NCBI RefSeq assembly: GCF_016865525.2
Contig: NZ_CP075169.1
Span: forward strand, 5,022,337-5,086,336
Source: Sodalis ligni
Lineage (GTDB): Bacteria; Pseudomonadota; Gammaproteobacteria; Enterobacterales; Enterobacteriaceae
Length of the DNA: 64,000 bases
Direction: 5' to 3'
Shown here: piece by piece, positions 29,428 through 39,515 of the stretch
Position numbering within the stretch: the first letter of the stretch is position 1
Layout: every line of letters starts with the position of its first letter
Notes under the pieces: model-generated
The model's database searches: none
Told to the model about the DNA's origin: nothing
The model's input: the letters and a program-made list of their open reading frames with translations, nothing else
Made by a program: the position numbers and the translations under genes

Positions 29428-30756
29428 TTATTCCTGGTTGACTATCCGGCGGTAAACCACCGGTAACGCCGCCGGGGGCTCGGGGGCAATGGCGATCGCC
29501 GCCTGTACCGCCTGGGCGGCCTGAATCCAGCCGGCTTCGCTGGCTGCATGGATAACCGCCAGCGGTTGACCTGCCTCCACGACGTCCCCCAGCCGCACCA
29601 TATCCGTCAGGCCGACGCTGTAATCAATGGTATCGCCGGCCCGGCGGCGTCCGCCCCCCAGAGCCACTACCGCCATCCCCAGTTGCCGGGTATCCATGGC
29701 GCAGATATAGCCGCCCCGTGGCGCCGGCACCGGTTTGCTCAGGGTGGCCGCCGGCAGATATCTGTCATAGCGGCTGATAAAATCGGCGGGCCCTCCCTGG
29801 GCGGCCACCATGCGGCCGAAACGCTCCGCCGCTTCGCCGTTGTCCAGCACCCGCTGGAGCCGCGCCCGGGCCACTTCATCGCTGACAGCCAGGCCGGCGG
29901 AAACCAGCATCTCGCTGCACAAGGCCATGGTCACTTCATACAGGCGGGGGTTGCGCCCATCGCCGGTAAGAAAGCGCACCGCCTCACGCACTTCCAGCGC
30001 GTTGCCGGCGCTGGAGGCCAGCACCTGGTTCATGTCGGTGAGCAGCGCCGTGGTCCTGCACCCCGCGCCGTTGGCTACCCCGACAATGGCCTCGGCCAAT
30101 GCCACCGACCGGGCATAATCCGGCATCAGGGCGCCGGAACCGACCTTGACGTCCATCACCAGAACATCCAGTCCCTCCGCCAGCTTTTTCGCCAGTATCG
30201 ACGCGGTAATCAGCGGAATGGAATCCACCGTCGCGGTAATATCGCGTGTGGCATAGAATCGCTTGTCCGCCGGCGCCAGCGAGTTGGTCTGGCCGATAAT
30301 CGCCACTCCCACCGTTTTAATTTGCGCGCGGAATTTGTCGTCGTCCGGGAAGATATTCAGACCCGGAACGGCTTCCAATTTGTCCAGCGTCCCGCCGGTA
30401 TGTCCCAAACCACGCCCCGACACCATAGGCACGTAGCCGCCGCAGGCCGCGATCATCGGTCCCAGCATCAGGGAGGTGACATCGCCCACGCCGCCGGTGG
30501 AATGTTTATCCATCACCGGTCCGTCCAGGGAACAATTTTTCCAATCCAGGACATGGCCCGAGTCCCGCATCGCCAGCGTCAGCGCCACCCGTTCAGGCAA
30601 ATCCATATCGTGGAAAAAAATGGTCATCGCCAGCGCGGCGATTTGCCCTTCCGACACGGAATTATCCCGTACTCCATTGATAAAAAAGCGAATCTCTTCT
30701 TCATTCAGTGATTCGCCGTCACGTTTTTTTCGTATGATTTCTTGAGCCAGGTACAA
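29428..30756 (-). CDS. deoA: Thymidine phosphorylase DeoA
   Basis: Splits thymidine and deoxyuridine into base and deoxyribose 1-phosphate, 442 residues. The [11 protein letters not shown] phosphate loop and [16 protein letters not shown] motif are conserved. I choose the TTG at 30754-30756 (giving [14 protein letters not shown], the family start) because AGGGGGT lies six bases before it. Another in-frame TTG at 30771 overlaps that site. In E. coli deoC precedes deoA. No deoC is seen here, so deoA heads the operon. Confidence 0.95.
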   Translation of the reverse strand: MYLAQEIIRKKRDGESLNEEEIRFFINGVRDNSVSEGQIAALAMTIFFHDMDLPERVALTLAMRDSGHVLDWKNCSLDGPVMDKHSTGGVGDVTSLMLGPMIAACGGYVPMVSGRGLGHTGGTLDKLEAVPGLNIFPDDDKFRAQIKTVGVAIIGQTNSLAPADKRFYATRDITATVDSIPLITASILAKKLAEGLDVLVMDVKVGSGALMPDYARSVALAEAIVGVANGAGCRTTALLTDMNQVLASSAGNALEVREAVRFLTGDGRNPRLYEVTMALCSEMLVSAGLAVSDEVARARLQRVLDNGEAAERFGRMVAAQGGPADFISRYDRYLPAATLSKPVPAPRGGYICAMDTRQLGMAVVALGGGRRRAGDTIDYSVGLTDMVRLGDVVEAGQPLAVIHAASEAGWIQAAQAVQAAIAIAPEPPAALPVVYRRIVNQE

Positions 30757-30849
30757 GGTAACCCCCTGCAAAAGCTAACGCGGGCAACACGCCCAAAAAA
30801 AAGCACCGGGCGGAGTATCCGCCTTATCCGTTACAAATTGATTCTGCGG

Positions 30850-31039
30850 TTAATCGCCGCTATCGGGATGGGGCAAGGAGTGGCCCGGGATCGGGGGCAG
30901 AGAAGCCGGCAAGCTTGGGGCGCCGAAGCGGAAACGGCATGCGTCCCCCCGCTCCGGTCCCATGACGGGGCCGGCCGATGCAAGATAAGATGCCGCTAGG
31001 GCGATGGTACGCACGACGGGCCGCAATCAACTTATTCAT
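30850..31039 (-). pseudogene. Possible frameshifted small exported protein
   Basis: An ATG at 31039 with a strong GGAG site eight bases upstream begins MNKLIAAR. Continuing in a second frame (from 31014) gives RTIALAASYLASAGPVMG, a typical signal-peptide core, then a proline-rich tail to a stop at 30850. One extra base, or two lost, near 31012-31016 would explain the break. I recognise no family. The rest of the 30772-31232 gap shows no deoC, yjjI or yjjW remnant that I can identify. Confidence 0.3.
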
Positions 31040-31232
31040 AGTACTCTCCAACTTTCCGGTTTTGCATGTTGGCGAGCGGACTTGGTTCCTTGAAGAAGGC
31101 CCTGTTACCGGGCATCTGAGATCCCTCTCACCGCATAAGCCTGTCTCAGAGGCGCAGGGGTAAAATGCCCTGCCTTACGCGCGCTTCTATTTTTTCACAC
31201 TTGGCGCAAATTAGCTGCCTGTAGATAAAGAT

Positions 31233-32027
31233 TTATGCGTTAGATCGCGCTAATCCAAACAGAGCGAGGGTATTGCGGTAGATTATTTCAGCAATCCGTT
31301 CCGGCGGCTCGTCACGTAGCTCGCATAGTACCCGGAAGGTTTCCCGCACGCGTTCGGGACGGTTGGGCTGCCCTTGGAAACCCGACAGCGGCATATCCGG
31401 CGCGTCGGTTTCAAGCAGCAGCCATTCTAGCGGCAAACGCGCCATGACGCCGCGGGTTTTGGTGGCGCGCGCATAGGTGATGGTCCCGCCGACGCCAATA
31501 TAATAACCCCGCTTGATAAACGCCTCCGCCTGCTGATAACTGCCGGCGAAACCATGCACCACGCCGGTACGGGGCAGATCGACCCGCCGCAGCAGGGCGG
31601 CCAGCCGGTCATGGGTGCGGCGCGAATGCAGGATAACCGGCAGATCATAGCGTTTAGCCAAATGGAGCTGATCTTCCAGCAAGGCAACCTGCCGCGTCAT
31701 CAATGGCTCGTCGATATAATCATCCAGGCCGATTTCTCCCAGCGCCACCAGTTTGCCCCTGGGGGAACGAAGACAGTGCTCAAGCAGCGCCAGCCCATCA
31801 TCGTCATGGCGGCATATGGCGATGGGATGCATTCCCAGGGCGGCATACAGCGCCGGATAACGCTCGGACAGCGCAAGCACGCCGGCGAAACGATCCGCCT
31901 CCACCGCAGGCACGATGATCCGCTGTACGCCGGTCTCGTTCGCACGGGCAATACTGCCGGCTTCATCACCACTGAAAGGGGAGAAATCGAAGTGGCAATG
32001 CGTATCGATGAAAACCGGTTTTGTCAT
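31233..32027 (-). CDS. yjjV: TatD-family metal-dependent hydrolase YjjV
   Basis: A 264-residue amidohydrolase-fold protein of the TatD DNase family. Metal ligands are seen in FIDTHCHFDF near the N-terminus, GEIGLDDY, VILHSRRTHD, VVHGFAGS and LLETDAPD. A role in DNA or RNA processing is likely but unproven for this member. It is separated from deoA by a 460-base gap in which E. coli carries yjjW, yjjI and deoC. Confidence 0.92.
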   Translation of the reverse strand: MTKPVFIDTHCHFDFSPFSGDEAGSIARANETGVQRIIVPAVEADRFAGVLALSERYPALYAALGMHPIAICRHDDDGLALLEHCLRSPRGKLVALGEIGLDDYIDEPLMTRQVALLEDQLHLAKRYDLPVILHSRRTHDRLAALLRRVDLPRTGVVHGFAGSYQQAEAFIKRGYYIGVGGTITYARATKTRGVMARLPLEWLLLETDAPDMPLSGFQGQPNRPERVRETFRVLCELRDEPPERIAEIIYRNTLALFGLARSNA

Positions 32028-32257
32028 GAGGACACCTAAGCTAAAGCACGTCGTTTTCTTTCACCTACGGGAATGATAAACGTCAACGCCGAATCAGAGG
32101 AGTATAGAACATAATGATAATTGCTTTAAAACCGGGAGTGTTAATGAGGATATAGGAAAAGTAAGTTAAAACAGGCTGTTCAGAAGAAAAAAACATGACC
32201 GCTGATGAATACGCGGTCCTGTTGTCATCCGCCAAAAAAGCCAGAATATACTGAGAA

Positions 32258-32449
32258 TCAATGAAGATTCTCTGATTCCGGCGCCGTGGCGGGTTGTATG
32301 GATTTGCCGTAATCTTCCTGTATGACCCCGGAGAGGTAATCGTTGCTTCCCGCAACCCAGGCGCAGTCGCTATCAAACCACTCTGCCCATAATAACCACA
32401 TCTGGCTTTTCCACTGCTTCAATCTGCCAACAACGATGTCGCTATTCAT
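32258..32449 (-). CDS. CsbD-like small stress protein
   Basis: A 63-residue acidic protein starting MNSDIVVGRLKQWKSQMWLL. The pattern (GR.KQWKG, W..L..D, the I.G..DYL.G.IQE.YG core) is that of the CsbD/YjbJ general stress family, whose role is unknown but whose genes are usually sigma-S controlled. The ATG at 32449 follows a very strong GGGGGAGGGGGAT site. It lies among other stress genes (ytjA, osmY), a place where E. coli has yjjU instead. Confidence 0.75.
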   Translation of the reverse strand: MNSDIVVGRLKQWKSQMWLLWAEWFDSDCAWVAGSNDYLSGVIQEDYGKSIQPATAPESENLH

Positions 32450-32513
32450 ATCCCCCTCCCCGGCACTCACCGCATGGGTGAAGACTTTACAGGAATATTA
32501 TGACAATTGCTCG

Positions 32514-32675
32514 CTACAAACGCCGACGGCCGGTAAACAAGCTGATCAGGAACAGTATAATGCCGACCACGAAGACTATTTTGGCCGCCCATGCTGCTGT
32601 ACCTGCCAAACCACCGAAACCTAAAGCTGCGGCAATTAAAGCGATAACCAAGAATATAATGCCCCAACGAAACAT
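32514..32675 (-). CDS. ytjA: Small membrane protein YtjA (UPF0391)
   Basis: A 53-residue protein beginning [20 protein letters not shown] with two hydrophobic helices and a basic end (FTGRRRL). This is the UPF0391 family, found next to osmY in E. coli. A TAAGGAGAGG ribosome site precedes the ATG. Function is unknown, and it is probably expressed in stationary phase like its neighbours. Confidence 0.93.
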   Translation of the reverse strand: MFRWGIIFLVIALIAAALGFGGLAGTAAWAAKIVFVVGIILFLISLFTGRRRL

Positions 32676-32823
32676 AAGCCTCTCCTTACCCAAATAATTG
32701 AAATATTTTTTTTCGTCTCTACCCGGATTAAGGGGAACGGCTCGCTCCCCGGGCAGGTTGCTACATTACTATTTAGTGCCCATGCCCGGGATTAATGTTC
32801 TAGGAACATTAATCCCCAAACTA

Positions 32824-33429
32824 TTATGATTTTTGAATTACCCGTAAATCGTTTTTAACACTTTTCACACCATCAACGGCTTTTGCAACGCTTTCAGCGC
32901 GATCGGCTACCCGTGCATTTTGCACGCGGCCGCTGAGCTGAACCACGCCATTGTCAGTGGTCACTTTGATCTTACGCGACGGGACTACGCTGTCAGCCAG
33001 GAATTTAGCTTTCACTTCGCTGGTTATGGCGGAGTCGCTGGCATAGGATTTGGCGGTAGTACCAGCTTCTTTAACATGAAGCTTATCGCTGACGCTGCTT
33101 ACGCCATCCACAGATTTGGCGGCGGTAACCGCACGTTCAGCTTGCATCTGATCGTTAACAAAACCGCTCAACGTCACCATGCCGTGATTGGTCTCAACGG
33201 AGATATCGGTGCTGTTGATGCCTTTATCGCTTACCAGCGCGCTCTTCACTTTCGCGGTAACCGCGCTGTCGCCCATATAGTTGGAGGCGCTCTTCATCGA
33301 GTTATCGATTTTAGCCGCGGTACTGTTGGCATCGGTCTTGATGGTATCATTGGCCATCGCGGAGGTGCCGGCGAGGATGGTACCGAGAACTAAAGCCGTA
33401 AGTGTCTGTGAAATATGTAAGTTTTTCAT
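32824..33429 (-). CDS. osmY: Osmotically induced periplasmic protein OsmY
   Basis: A periplasmic chaperone-like protein of 201 residues, strongly induced by hyperosmolarity and sigma-S in E. coli. The signal peptide MKNLHISQTLTALVLGTILA ends near residue 26 (AMA). Two BON domains follow, each with a V.(L/V)SG.V core (VTLSGFVNDQ, VQLSGRVQNA). The start with AAGGAAACACCT before it is preferred over the longer open frame. Confidence 0.96.
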   Translation of the reverse strand: MKNLHISQTLTALVLGTILAGTSAMANDTIKTDANSTAAKIDNSMKSASNYMGDSAVTAKVKSALVSDKGINSTDISVETNHGMVTLSGFVNDQMQAERAVTAAKSVDGVSSVSDKLHVKEAGTTAKSYASDSAITSEVKAKFLADSVVPSRKIKVTTDNGVVQLSGRVQNARVADRAESVAKAVDGVKSVKNDLRVIQKS

Positions 33430-33919
33430 AGGTGTTTCCTTTTCGCTATCTACCCGAATCAGGGTTTTTTTTGCCGCAAATGCGGCCGTACTAACTGCCA
33501 CCCGGCCGATTCACCGGGAAAGCATCAAAATCTTGGGGCACCGCGATATGGCGGTGACTCATTCGATTAACAGGATTAAGGCTATGGCTATATGTTTCTG
33601 CACAATATAGAGAGTTATTGCTTTCAAAATGCAGTCGGTAGCTTTTCACTCTAATTCAAACGGTTTAACTAGCTAAATACACCGTTTCGTCAGCGACAAT
33701 TTAACTATAGACCAGAAATAACAAATTGCATGGTTATGAGGTTAAAAATCATCAAAATTGATGGATAAGCAAGGATTTAGGAACAATCCGTACTTCATGG
33801 CAGGAATAGGCATGACGGTAAAGCCAGGTTCCGGGCCCGCCAGCAACGCGCCCGGTGGATTGACTCTTCTGTCGTTCAGCCCGGCATTAACGAATGCTCG
33901 ATAATGCCGGCCCCTATTG
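33430..33919. other. Non-coding region between osmY and prfC
   Basis: About 490 bases with no gene I can support. It must hold the osmY promoter in its left part. A small hairpin (CACCGC with GGCGGTG) lies near 33540-33556. Confidence 0.5.
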
Positions 33920-35530
33920 CTATGGAAAAACGGCGGGGGGGTAATGCTCGCGGGGTTTTTGGGAATGCACATCCGGGGAGCGGTCCTGAGTCAGGGTCAG
34001 GTTCACCATGCTCGGCGCAATATAAGACAGGTTATCACCGCCATCCAGCGCCAGATTCAGCTCGTTCTTGCGTTTAAACTCTTCGAGTTTTTTTGGGTCA
34101 TTGCATTCAACCCAGCGGGCGGTGGAAACATTCACCGATTCGTACAGCGCTTCACAGTTGTATTCGCTCTTTAACCGGGCCACCACCACTTCGAACTGCA
34201 GTACGCCCACGGCGCCAACAATCAAATCGTTATTGGTAATGGGGCGGAAAACCTGTACCGCGCCTTCCTCGGAAAGCTGGACCAGCCCTTTTAGCAGCTG
34301 CTTTTGTTTCAACGGATCGCGCAAACGAATACGACGGAACATTTCCGGCGCGAAGTTCGGAATACCGGTGAACTTCATTTTTTCACCCTGGGTGAAGGTG
34401 TCGCCGATCTGAATGGTGCCGTGGTTATGCAGGCCGATGATGTCGCCGGGATAGGCTTCTTCAATATGCGAACGGTCGCCGGCCATGAATGTCAGGGCAT
34501 CGGCAATCAACACCTCTTTACCGGTCCTGACCTGATACAGCTTCATGCCGGTTTCATAGCGCCCCGACACGACGCGCATAAAGGCCACGCGGTCACGGTG
34601 TTTAGGATCCATGTTGGCCTGGATTTTAAAGACGAAGCCGGTAAATTTCTCCTCGTCGGCGGTAACGACGCGGGTATCGGTTTTACGCGGCATCGGCGGG
34701 GGCGCCCAGGCCACCAAACCGTCCAGCATATGATCGACGCCGAAATTGCCCAGCGCGGTGCCGAAAAAGACCGGGGTAAGTTCGCCGCGCAGGAATGCCT
34801 GCTCCTCGAACGGATGGGACGCGCCCTGCACCAGTTCCAGCTCTTCCCGCAGCTGCGCCGCCAGATCTTCCCCGACGGCTTTATCCAAATCGGGATTATT
34901 CAGGCCTTTGACAATCCTCACTTCCTGGATGGTATGGCCCTGACCGGTCTGATAGAGGTAAGTCTCGTCCTTATAGAGGTGGTAAACCCCTTTGAATAAT
35001 TTACCGCAGCCGATGGGCCAGGTAATGGGCGCACAGGCAATACGAAGCTCGTGCTCCACTTCATCCAGCAGCTCCGTCGGATCGCGGATATCGCGATCGA
35101 CCTTGTTCATAAAGGTCAGGATCGGCGTATCCCGCAGGCGGGTAACTTCCATCAGTTTACGGGTACGGTCTTCCACGCCTTTGGCGGCGTCGATAACCAT
35201 CAAGCAGCAGTCCACCGCCGTCAGCGTCCGATAGGTGTCTTCCGAGAAGTCCTCATGCCCGGGGGTATCCAGCAAATTGATCAGGGCATGCTGATAAGGG
35301 AACTGCATGACCGACGTGGTAATGGAAATGCCGCGCTGTTTTTCCATTTCCATCCAGTCGGATTTCGCATGGTGGCTTGAGCCTCTGCCCTTTACCGTCC
35401 CGGCGGTAAGGATGGCGTGTCCGAACAGCAGGACTTTTTCAGTAATAGTGGTTTTACCGGCGTCGGGGTGCGATATAATCGCAAAAGTTCGCCGGGCCGC
35501 AACTTCCGCGGCGTAAGAAGCATTCTTCAT
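33920..35530 (-). CDS. prfC: Peptide chain release factor 3
   Basis: A translational GTPase that recycles RF1/RF2 after termination, 536 residues. The P-loop [11 protein letters not shown] is at residues 20-30. The other G motifs are [14 protein letters not shown] and the SAL-equivalent region, followed by the RF3-specific C-terminal domains. The C-terminus runs about seven residues past the E. coli end (YPPAVFP), suggesting a changed stop. It is upstream of osmY on the same strand as in E. coli. The usual neighbour yjjG is missing. Confidence 0.97.
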   Translation of the reverse strand: MKNASYAAEVAARRTFAIISHPDAGKTTITEKVLLFGHAILTAGTVKGRGSSHHAKSDWMEMEKQRGISITTSVMQFPYQHALINLLDTPGHEDFSEDTYRTLTAVDCCLMVIDAAKGVEDRTRKLMEVTRLRDTPILTFMNKVDRDIRDPTELLDEVEHELRIACAPITWPIGCGKLFKGVYHLYKDETYLYQTGQGHTIQEVRIVKGLNNPDLDKAVGEDLAAQLREELELVQGASHPFEEQAFLRGELTPVFFGTALGNFGVDHMLDGLVAWAPPPMPRKTDTRVVTADEEKFTGFVFKIQANMDPKHRDRVAFMRVVSGRYETGMKLYQVRTGKEVLIADALTFMAGDRSHIEEAYPGDIIGLHNHGTIQIGDTFTQGEKMKFTGIPNFAPEMFRRIRLRDPLKQKQLLKGLVQLSEEGAVQVFRPITNNDLIVGAVGVLQFEVVVARLKSEYNCEALYESVNVSTARWVECNDPKKLEEFKRKNELNLALDGGDNLSYIAPSMVNLTLTQDRSPDVHSQKPREHYPPAVFP

Positions 35531-35629
35531 CTTCTGTTTCTCGATGGGTACATCTTGATGTACGCGTTTTCTAATAAAATGTTGCCGATGCCAGATTCTA
35601 CATGGAGACCGGGTCTATTGATATATCCT

Positions 35630-35672
35630 GAGTACGCCGATTTGCAGGAAGGCGGCGGCGCGGCGAATCCCG
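35630..35672. repeat. Probable ERIC remnant
   Basis: A short match to the ERIC left end (ATTTGCAGGAAGGCGGCGGC) without the remainder, in the prfC-rimI gap where E. coli has yjjG. Confidence 0.5.
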
Positions 35673-35675
35673 CCG

Positions 35676-36119
35676 TCATCCCAATGGCAGGGCCATGATG
35701 ATGGCATCCTCGCGCCCGGCGGCGGCAGGATAATAGTCACGTCGCACCGAGACCTCGTTGAACCCCAGGGACTGATACAGCGCAATGGCGGCAGAATTGG
35801 ATTTCCGGACTTCCAGCCATAACGTCAATATGCCCCGGTTCTCCAATTCGCCGATAAGGTATTCCAGGAGTTCTCGCCCTAAGCCGCGGCGCTGGTACTC
35901 GGGATGAACGGCGATATTGAACAGCGACGCTTCGTCAAGCACCGTTTGGGTAATGGCATATGCCGCCAGCCGTTCCCCGACGGAAAGCTTGAAATTCAGA
36001 TACCGATCGCCCTGATTATCGGCGAAAGTCTTTGCCGACCAGGGGAATGCATGGCTGGCCTGCTCAATGTGCCACGCATCCCGTAGATCGGCGGGGCTAA
36101 GCGGAGAAATCTTGTTCAT
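35676..36119 (-). CDS. rimI: Ribosomal protein bS18-alanine N-acetyltransferase RimI
   Basis: A GNAT acetyltransferase that modifies the N-terminal alanine of S18, 147 residues from [12 protein letters not shown]. The acetyl-CoA loop QRRGLGREL and the LYQSLGFNE motif are present. The longer open frame is rejected because it covers the holD end. The start overlaps the holD 3' end by 23 bases, so translation is coupled. Confidence 0.95.
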   Translation of the reverse strand: MNKISPLSPADLRDAWHIEQASHAFPWSAKTFADNQGDRYLNFKLSVGERLAAYAITQTVLDEASLFNIAVHPEYQRRGLGRELLEYLIGELENRGILTLWLEVRKSNSAAIALYQSLGFNEVSVRRDYYPAAAGREDAIIMALPLG

Positions 36120-36501
36120 AACGACAAATCTGCTGCCATAGATCGCGCTTGGCCGCGGCGTTGCCCAGCAGGGCGGCCAGCGGCGGCGTGGTAAAAGAGA
36201 CCCCGGACAGGGAACGCGTCGCCTCAAGCCCCATCCACCAGCTGTGGCAGCGGGTCTGGGGGGGCAGCATCACTACCTGTTCAGGCGTAAGCCGGTATAA
36301 CTGATGCAGTGACAGGCCCAGGCTGCGCGCCACATCCCCCACCAGAGGATGCTCCGCCGCCGGCGGCGCCTCGGCCACGATCAACAGGCGGATTTCCGGC
36401 GGCAACACCACCGCCACCTCCCCCGACAGCGCGGCGGGACGCCGCAGCGTCCATTGCGTGATACCCAGTTGATGCAACAGCCAATCGCGTCTTGATGTCA
36501 T
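36097..36501 (-). CDS. holD: DNA polymerase III psi subunit HolD
   Basis: A 134-residue psi subunit of the clamp loader, linking chi to the gamma/tau complex. The N-terminal [17 protein letters not shown] helix (chi-binding) and the [21 protein letters not shown] segment match the family. It is divergent from rsmC with a 110-base gap and overlaps rimI. Confidence 0.93.
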   Translation of the reverse strand: MTSRRDWLLHQLGITQWTLRRPAALSGEVAVVLPPEIRLLIVAEAPPAAEHPLVGDVARSLGLSLHQLYRLTPEQVVMLPPQTRCHSWWMGLEATRSLSGVSFTTPPLAALLGNAAAKRDLWQQICRYEQDFSA

Positions 36502-36611
36502 TACTTTTCCGTTCGCGAGGTAAATTCACGCCGCCATGCTACCAAACCCATCGAACACGGGGCAATAAAGCACTATACTCCCCGCTCGGATTAATGAGGA
36601 GCCTTTGTCGC

Positions 36612-37664
36612 ATGCCAGTGTTAACACCAGCCAGTGAAGTGATACTTCGTCACGAAGACGATTTTTTGAATAAGCGGGTACTGTTTGCCGGCGATGTACA
36701 GGATTTGCTGCCCGCCGAACTCGAGGCCGAAAACGTATTGGTCCATACCGCCTGGTATCATCACTGTCTGGCGCTGCAAGGGAAAATGCCTGCGGAAAAC
36801 GTGCGCTACGGTTTGCTGGCGCAGGCCGATTTTGTCCGGCAATGCGATACGCTCATCTATTTCTGGCCGAAAAACAAGCCGGAAGCTCAATTCCAGCTGT
36901 TTAACGTACTCTCGTTGCTGCCCCTTGGCGCCGATGTGTTTGTAGTGGGAGAGAACCGCAGCGGCGTGCGCAGCGCCGAACCGATGCTGGCGGAATATTG
37001 CCCGTTGACCAAAATCGACAGCGCCCGCCGCTGCGGTTTGTACCACGGCAGCCTGCAAAACGCCCCGCACTTTGACCTGGACTCGTTCTGGAGCGGCTAT
37101 CAGCTTGACGGGCTGACGATAAAAACCCTGCCGGGGGTGTTCAGCCGGGACGGGCTGGATACGGGCAGCCAGCTTTTACTCTCCACCTTTGAAAAGCCGG
37201 TGATCGGCGCCATAGCGGATATCGGCTGCGGCACCGGGGTGCTGGCGGCGGTGCTGGCCACCCGGTTTCCCGGGCTGGACCTGACCCTCGGCGATGTACA
37301 TGCGCCGGCATTGGCTGCCAGCCAGGCCACACTGGACAGCAATCATCTCACCGGCAACGTGGTGGTGAGCGATGTCTATTCAGGTTTGCCGGGGCGTTTT
37401 GATATGATTTTGTCCAACCCGCCTTTCCATGACGGCATGCACACCAATCTGCAGGCGGCGGAAAATCTGATTCGCGGCGCGCAGGCCCATCTGCGCATCG
37501 GCGGCCAGCTGCGCATCGTCGCCAATGCCTTCCTACCCTACCCGGCGCTGTTGGACGCGGTGTTTGGTAACCATACCGTATTGGCGCAAACCGGCCGGTT
37601 CAAGGTCTACCAGGCTATCCATACCGTTTCACGCGGGAAAGGCAAGTCCGGCAAAGGGGCGTAA
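36612..37664 (+). CDS. rsmC: 16S rRNA m2G1207 methyltransferase RsmC
   Basis: An SAM-dependent guanine N2 methyltransferase acting on the 30S subunit, 350 residues. It has the N-terminal RsmC recognition domain and a C-terminal Rossmann domain with the SAM loop IADIGCGTG and the catalytic NPPFHDG. A GAGGAG site lies 10 bases before ATG 36612. The earlier in-frame ATG belongs to the holD promoter area. Confidence 0.95.
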   Translation: MPVLTPASEVILRHEDDFLNKRVLFAGDVQDLLPAELEAENVLVHTAWYHHCLALQGKMPAENVRYGLLAQADFVRQCDTLIYFWPKNKPEAQFQLFNVLSLLPLGADVFVVGENRSGVRSAEPMLAEYCPLTKIDSARRCGLYHGSLQNAPHFDLDSFWSGYQLDGLTIKTLPGVFSRDGLDTGSQLLLSTFEKPVIGAIADIGCGTGVLAAVLATRFPGLDLTLGDVHAPALAASQATLDSNHLTGNVVVSDVYSGLPGRFDMILSNPPFHDGMHTNLQAAENLIRGAQAHLRIGGQLRIVANAFLPYPALLDAVFGNHTVLAQTGRFKVYQAIHTVSRGKGKSGKGA

Positions 37665-37825
37665 CCCACATTGAATGCCAAAGCGGACAGGAGACGGAAA
37701 TTTGCGCGAGGTACCGCTTTTTTTACGTCAAATGCCCGCTTCAGCTCAAATAATTATTGACCTTGACGCCAAAACCTCTAGAATTCGCCTCCGTGGTGGC
37801 AGGGCGTAAGCCAGGCCGGTGTCAT

Positions 37826-37912
37826 GCGAAGGTGGCGGAATTGGTAGACGCGCTAGCTTCAGGTGTTAGTGTCTTAACGGACGTGAGGGTTCAAGTCCCT
37901 CTCTTCGTACCA
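37826..37912 (+). tRNA. tRNA-Leu(CAG), copy 1
   Basis: An 87-base type II tRNA with a long variable arm and encoded CCA. The anticodon CAG is at 37860-37862. It is the first of three related genes following rsmC, like leuQPV in E. coli. The acceptor stem has G1-U72 instead of G1-C72 (the end reads CGTACCA). Confidence 0.95.
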
Positions 37913-37948
37913 GCACAACCACAGCCTATCGGCACGACCGACTTGCAC

Positions 37949-38035
37949 GCGATGGTGGCGGAATTGGTAGACGCGCTAGCTTCAGGTGTTAGTGTTCTTA
38001 CGGACGTGAGGGTTCAAGTCCCTCCCTTCGCACCA
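37949..38035 (+). tRNA. tRNA-Leu(CAG), copy 2
   Basis: An 87-base tRNA-Leu with anticodon CAG at 37983-37985 and encoded CCA. The acceptor stem reads GCGATGG against CCTTCGC, giving a U5-U68 mismatch not present in the other two copies. Confidence 0.93.
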
Positions 38036-38098
38036 ATCGGTGGCGATGCCGGATAGAGTGTAGTAGCGGTAAAATTTCAACATGATGAAGAACGTTGT

Positions 38099-38185
38099 GC
38101 GAAGGTGGTGGAATTGGTAGACGCGCTAGCTTTAGGTGTTAGTGTCCTTACGGACGTGAGGGTTCAAGTCCCTCTCTTCGCACCA
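38099..38185 (+). tRNA. tRNA-Leu of the CAG family carrying a UAG anticodon
   Basis: An 87-base gene that is otherwise a sister of the two copies before it (same arms, variable loop and CCA) but has TAG at 38133-38135 where they have CAG. It also has a C-to-T change in the D stem (GGTGGTGG). The acceptor stem pairs fully apart from a G-U at 7-66. It should read CUA and, by wobble, other CUN codons. Confidence 0.9.
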
Positions 38186-38424
38186 AATTTCTTTATCACT
38201 CATGTTCCGATAAATCCCCCTCATTAGAATCATTCGTACTGTACGCCCATAAGCCGGCCCCGCACATCGGCGGATGACAGGAGCCCATAAAACTGTTAAA
38301 TTATCCTAACGGGCATTAAAATTTTAAATATAAAACCAAACAAAATTATTAACACGAAACTCTTTCCAGGATTCGTGTCGTCTGTTATAGCCATTTTCCA
38401 TCGATGGAGCTTACCAGTTAGGAC

Positions 38425-39515
38425 ATGATAAATATTTATAGTTATGATGAACTTCGTAAGAGTAAGCATCGCCTCTCGCTGCTATTGTTTCTTCTTCTTA
38501 ATATCGCACTTTCGATATTTTATGTTCTTAATGCTTTAAATAATTCCGCTTCCGCTACTTTACCTTCTCTTATAGTGGCGCTATTTTGCGGGTCAGCAAT
38601 AATAGCCTGTAACTTCCAATTGAAAAGCTATGCGCATGAACTGAATTTTTGCAATTTGTATTGGCATGTTATGGGCTTGGCATATCGACATTCGCTTTAA
38701 TAGCACCGCCGTCAACGATAGCGACTTTTATTATACAGCCTGATGGTGATATTTTTATCAGCGCCATCTCGCTCACCGATAACTTTATCGCGTTTTGCCT
38801 GCATAGTTTGCCGTCGGCCTTGACCGTTATCGTACTGGATGACTTTGCCCATATCCTGACGCTGCTTTTCACCATCGCGTTGCCTCTTGTCAGTTTTTCA
38901 CTGCATAACCTCATGCAAAAACGCAGCGAAGCCTTTACGTCCGAACTGGTGAGAAGGTTAAGCGAAGAACGGGAAAAATTCAGCGATCTGAGCATGATCG
39001 ATCCGCTGACCGGACTCTATAACCGCCGGGGTTTGCATAACAGGCTGAATAATCTGCCCGGCGATCGGCCGGTTCGCCACTATATACTGCTGCTGGATAT
39101 CGATCATTTCAAAGCCTACAACGATAACTACGGCCATACCATGGGGGACAGCGCACTGGTGGCCGTGGCGGCAGCCATTCGTGATACGGTCCGCTCCAGG
39201 GATATCGTAGTGCGCTACGGCGGCGAGGAGTTTTTGGTCATGCTGATTGACGTCGACGAAAGTATCGCCATCGCCTCCGCCGAAGCCGTAAGGCAGGCGG
39301 TGCTGGATTTGAAAATTCCCCATAAGTTTAATGACAAGGTTTCTACTAACGTGACGTTAAGCGCCGGTATTGCCGTGATGGCCGACAATGATATTGAGGC
39401 CTCGCTGCGCGCCGCCGATACCGCGCTCTATTTAGCGAAAAACCGCGGCAGGAACTCCATTGAAATTGCCGGATATAAAACCGAGCAGCAGATGAAATTG
39501 TCCGCCAAAACCTGA
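38425..39515 (+). pseudogene. Membrane-bound GGEEF diguanylate cyclase, one frameshift
   Basis: The first 91 codons (MINIYSYDELRKSKHRL..., several membrane helices) end at 38700. The remainder continues in another frame (GISTFALIAPP onward) to 39515. Restoring one G at ATGGGC (38671-38676) joins them into 363 residues. The cyclase domain is complete: DPLTGLYNRRG, active-site RYGGEEF, and an RSRD product-inhibition site five residues before it. It would make c-di-GMP. Without the repair the cytoplasmic part lacks its sensor. I do not recognise an E. coli orthologue. Confidence 0.85.

Noticed and set aside
31109..31142. Riboswitch-like inverted repeat (TCTGAGA...TCTCAGA) between yjjV and deoA
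   Set aside because: Only seven pairs, and it lacks the conserved core of any riboswitch I know.
32083..32376. 97-codon open frame overlapping the CsbD-like gene
   Set aside because: It is in another frame of the same strand with no ribosome site. The CsbD-like frame has both family signature and a strong site.
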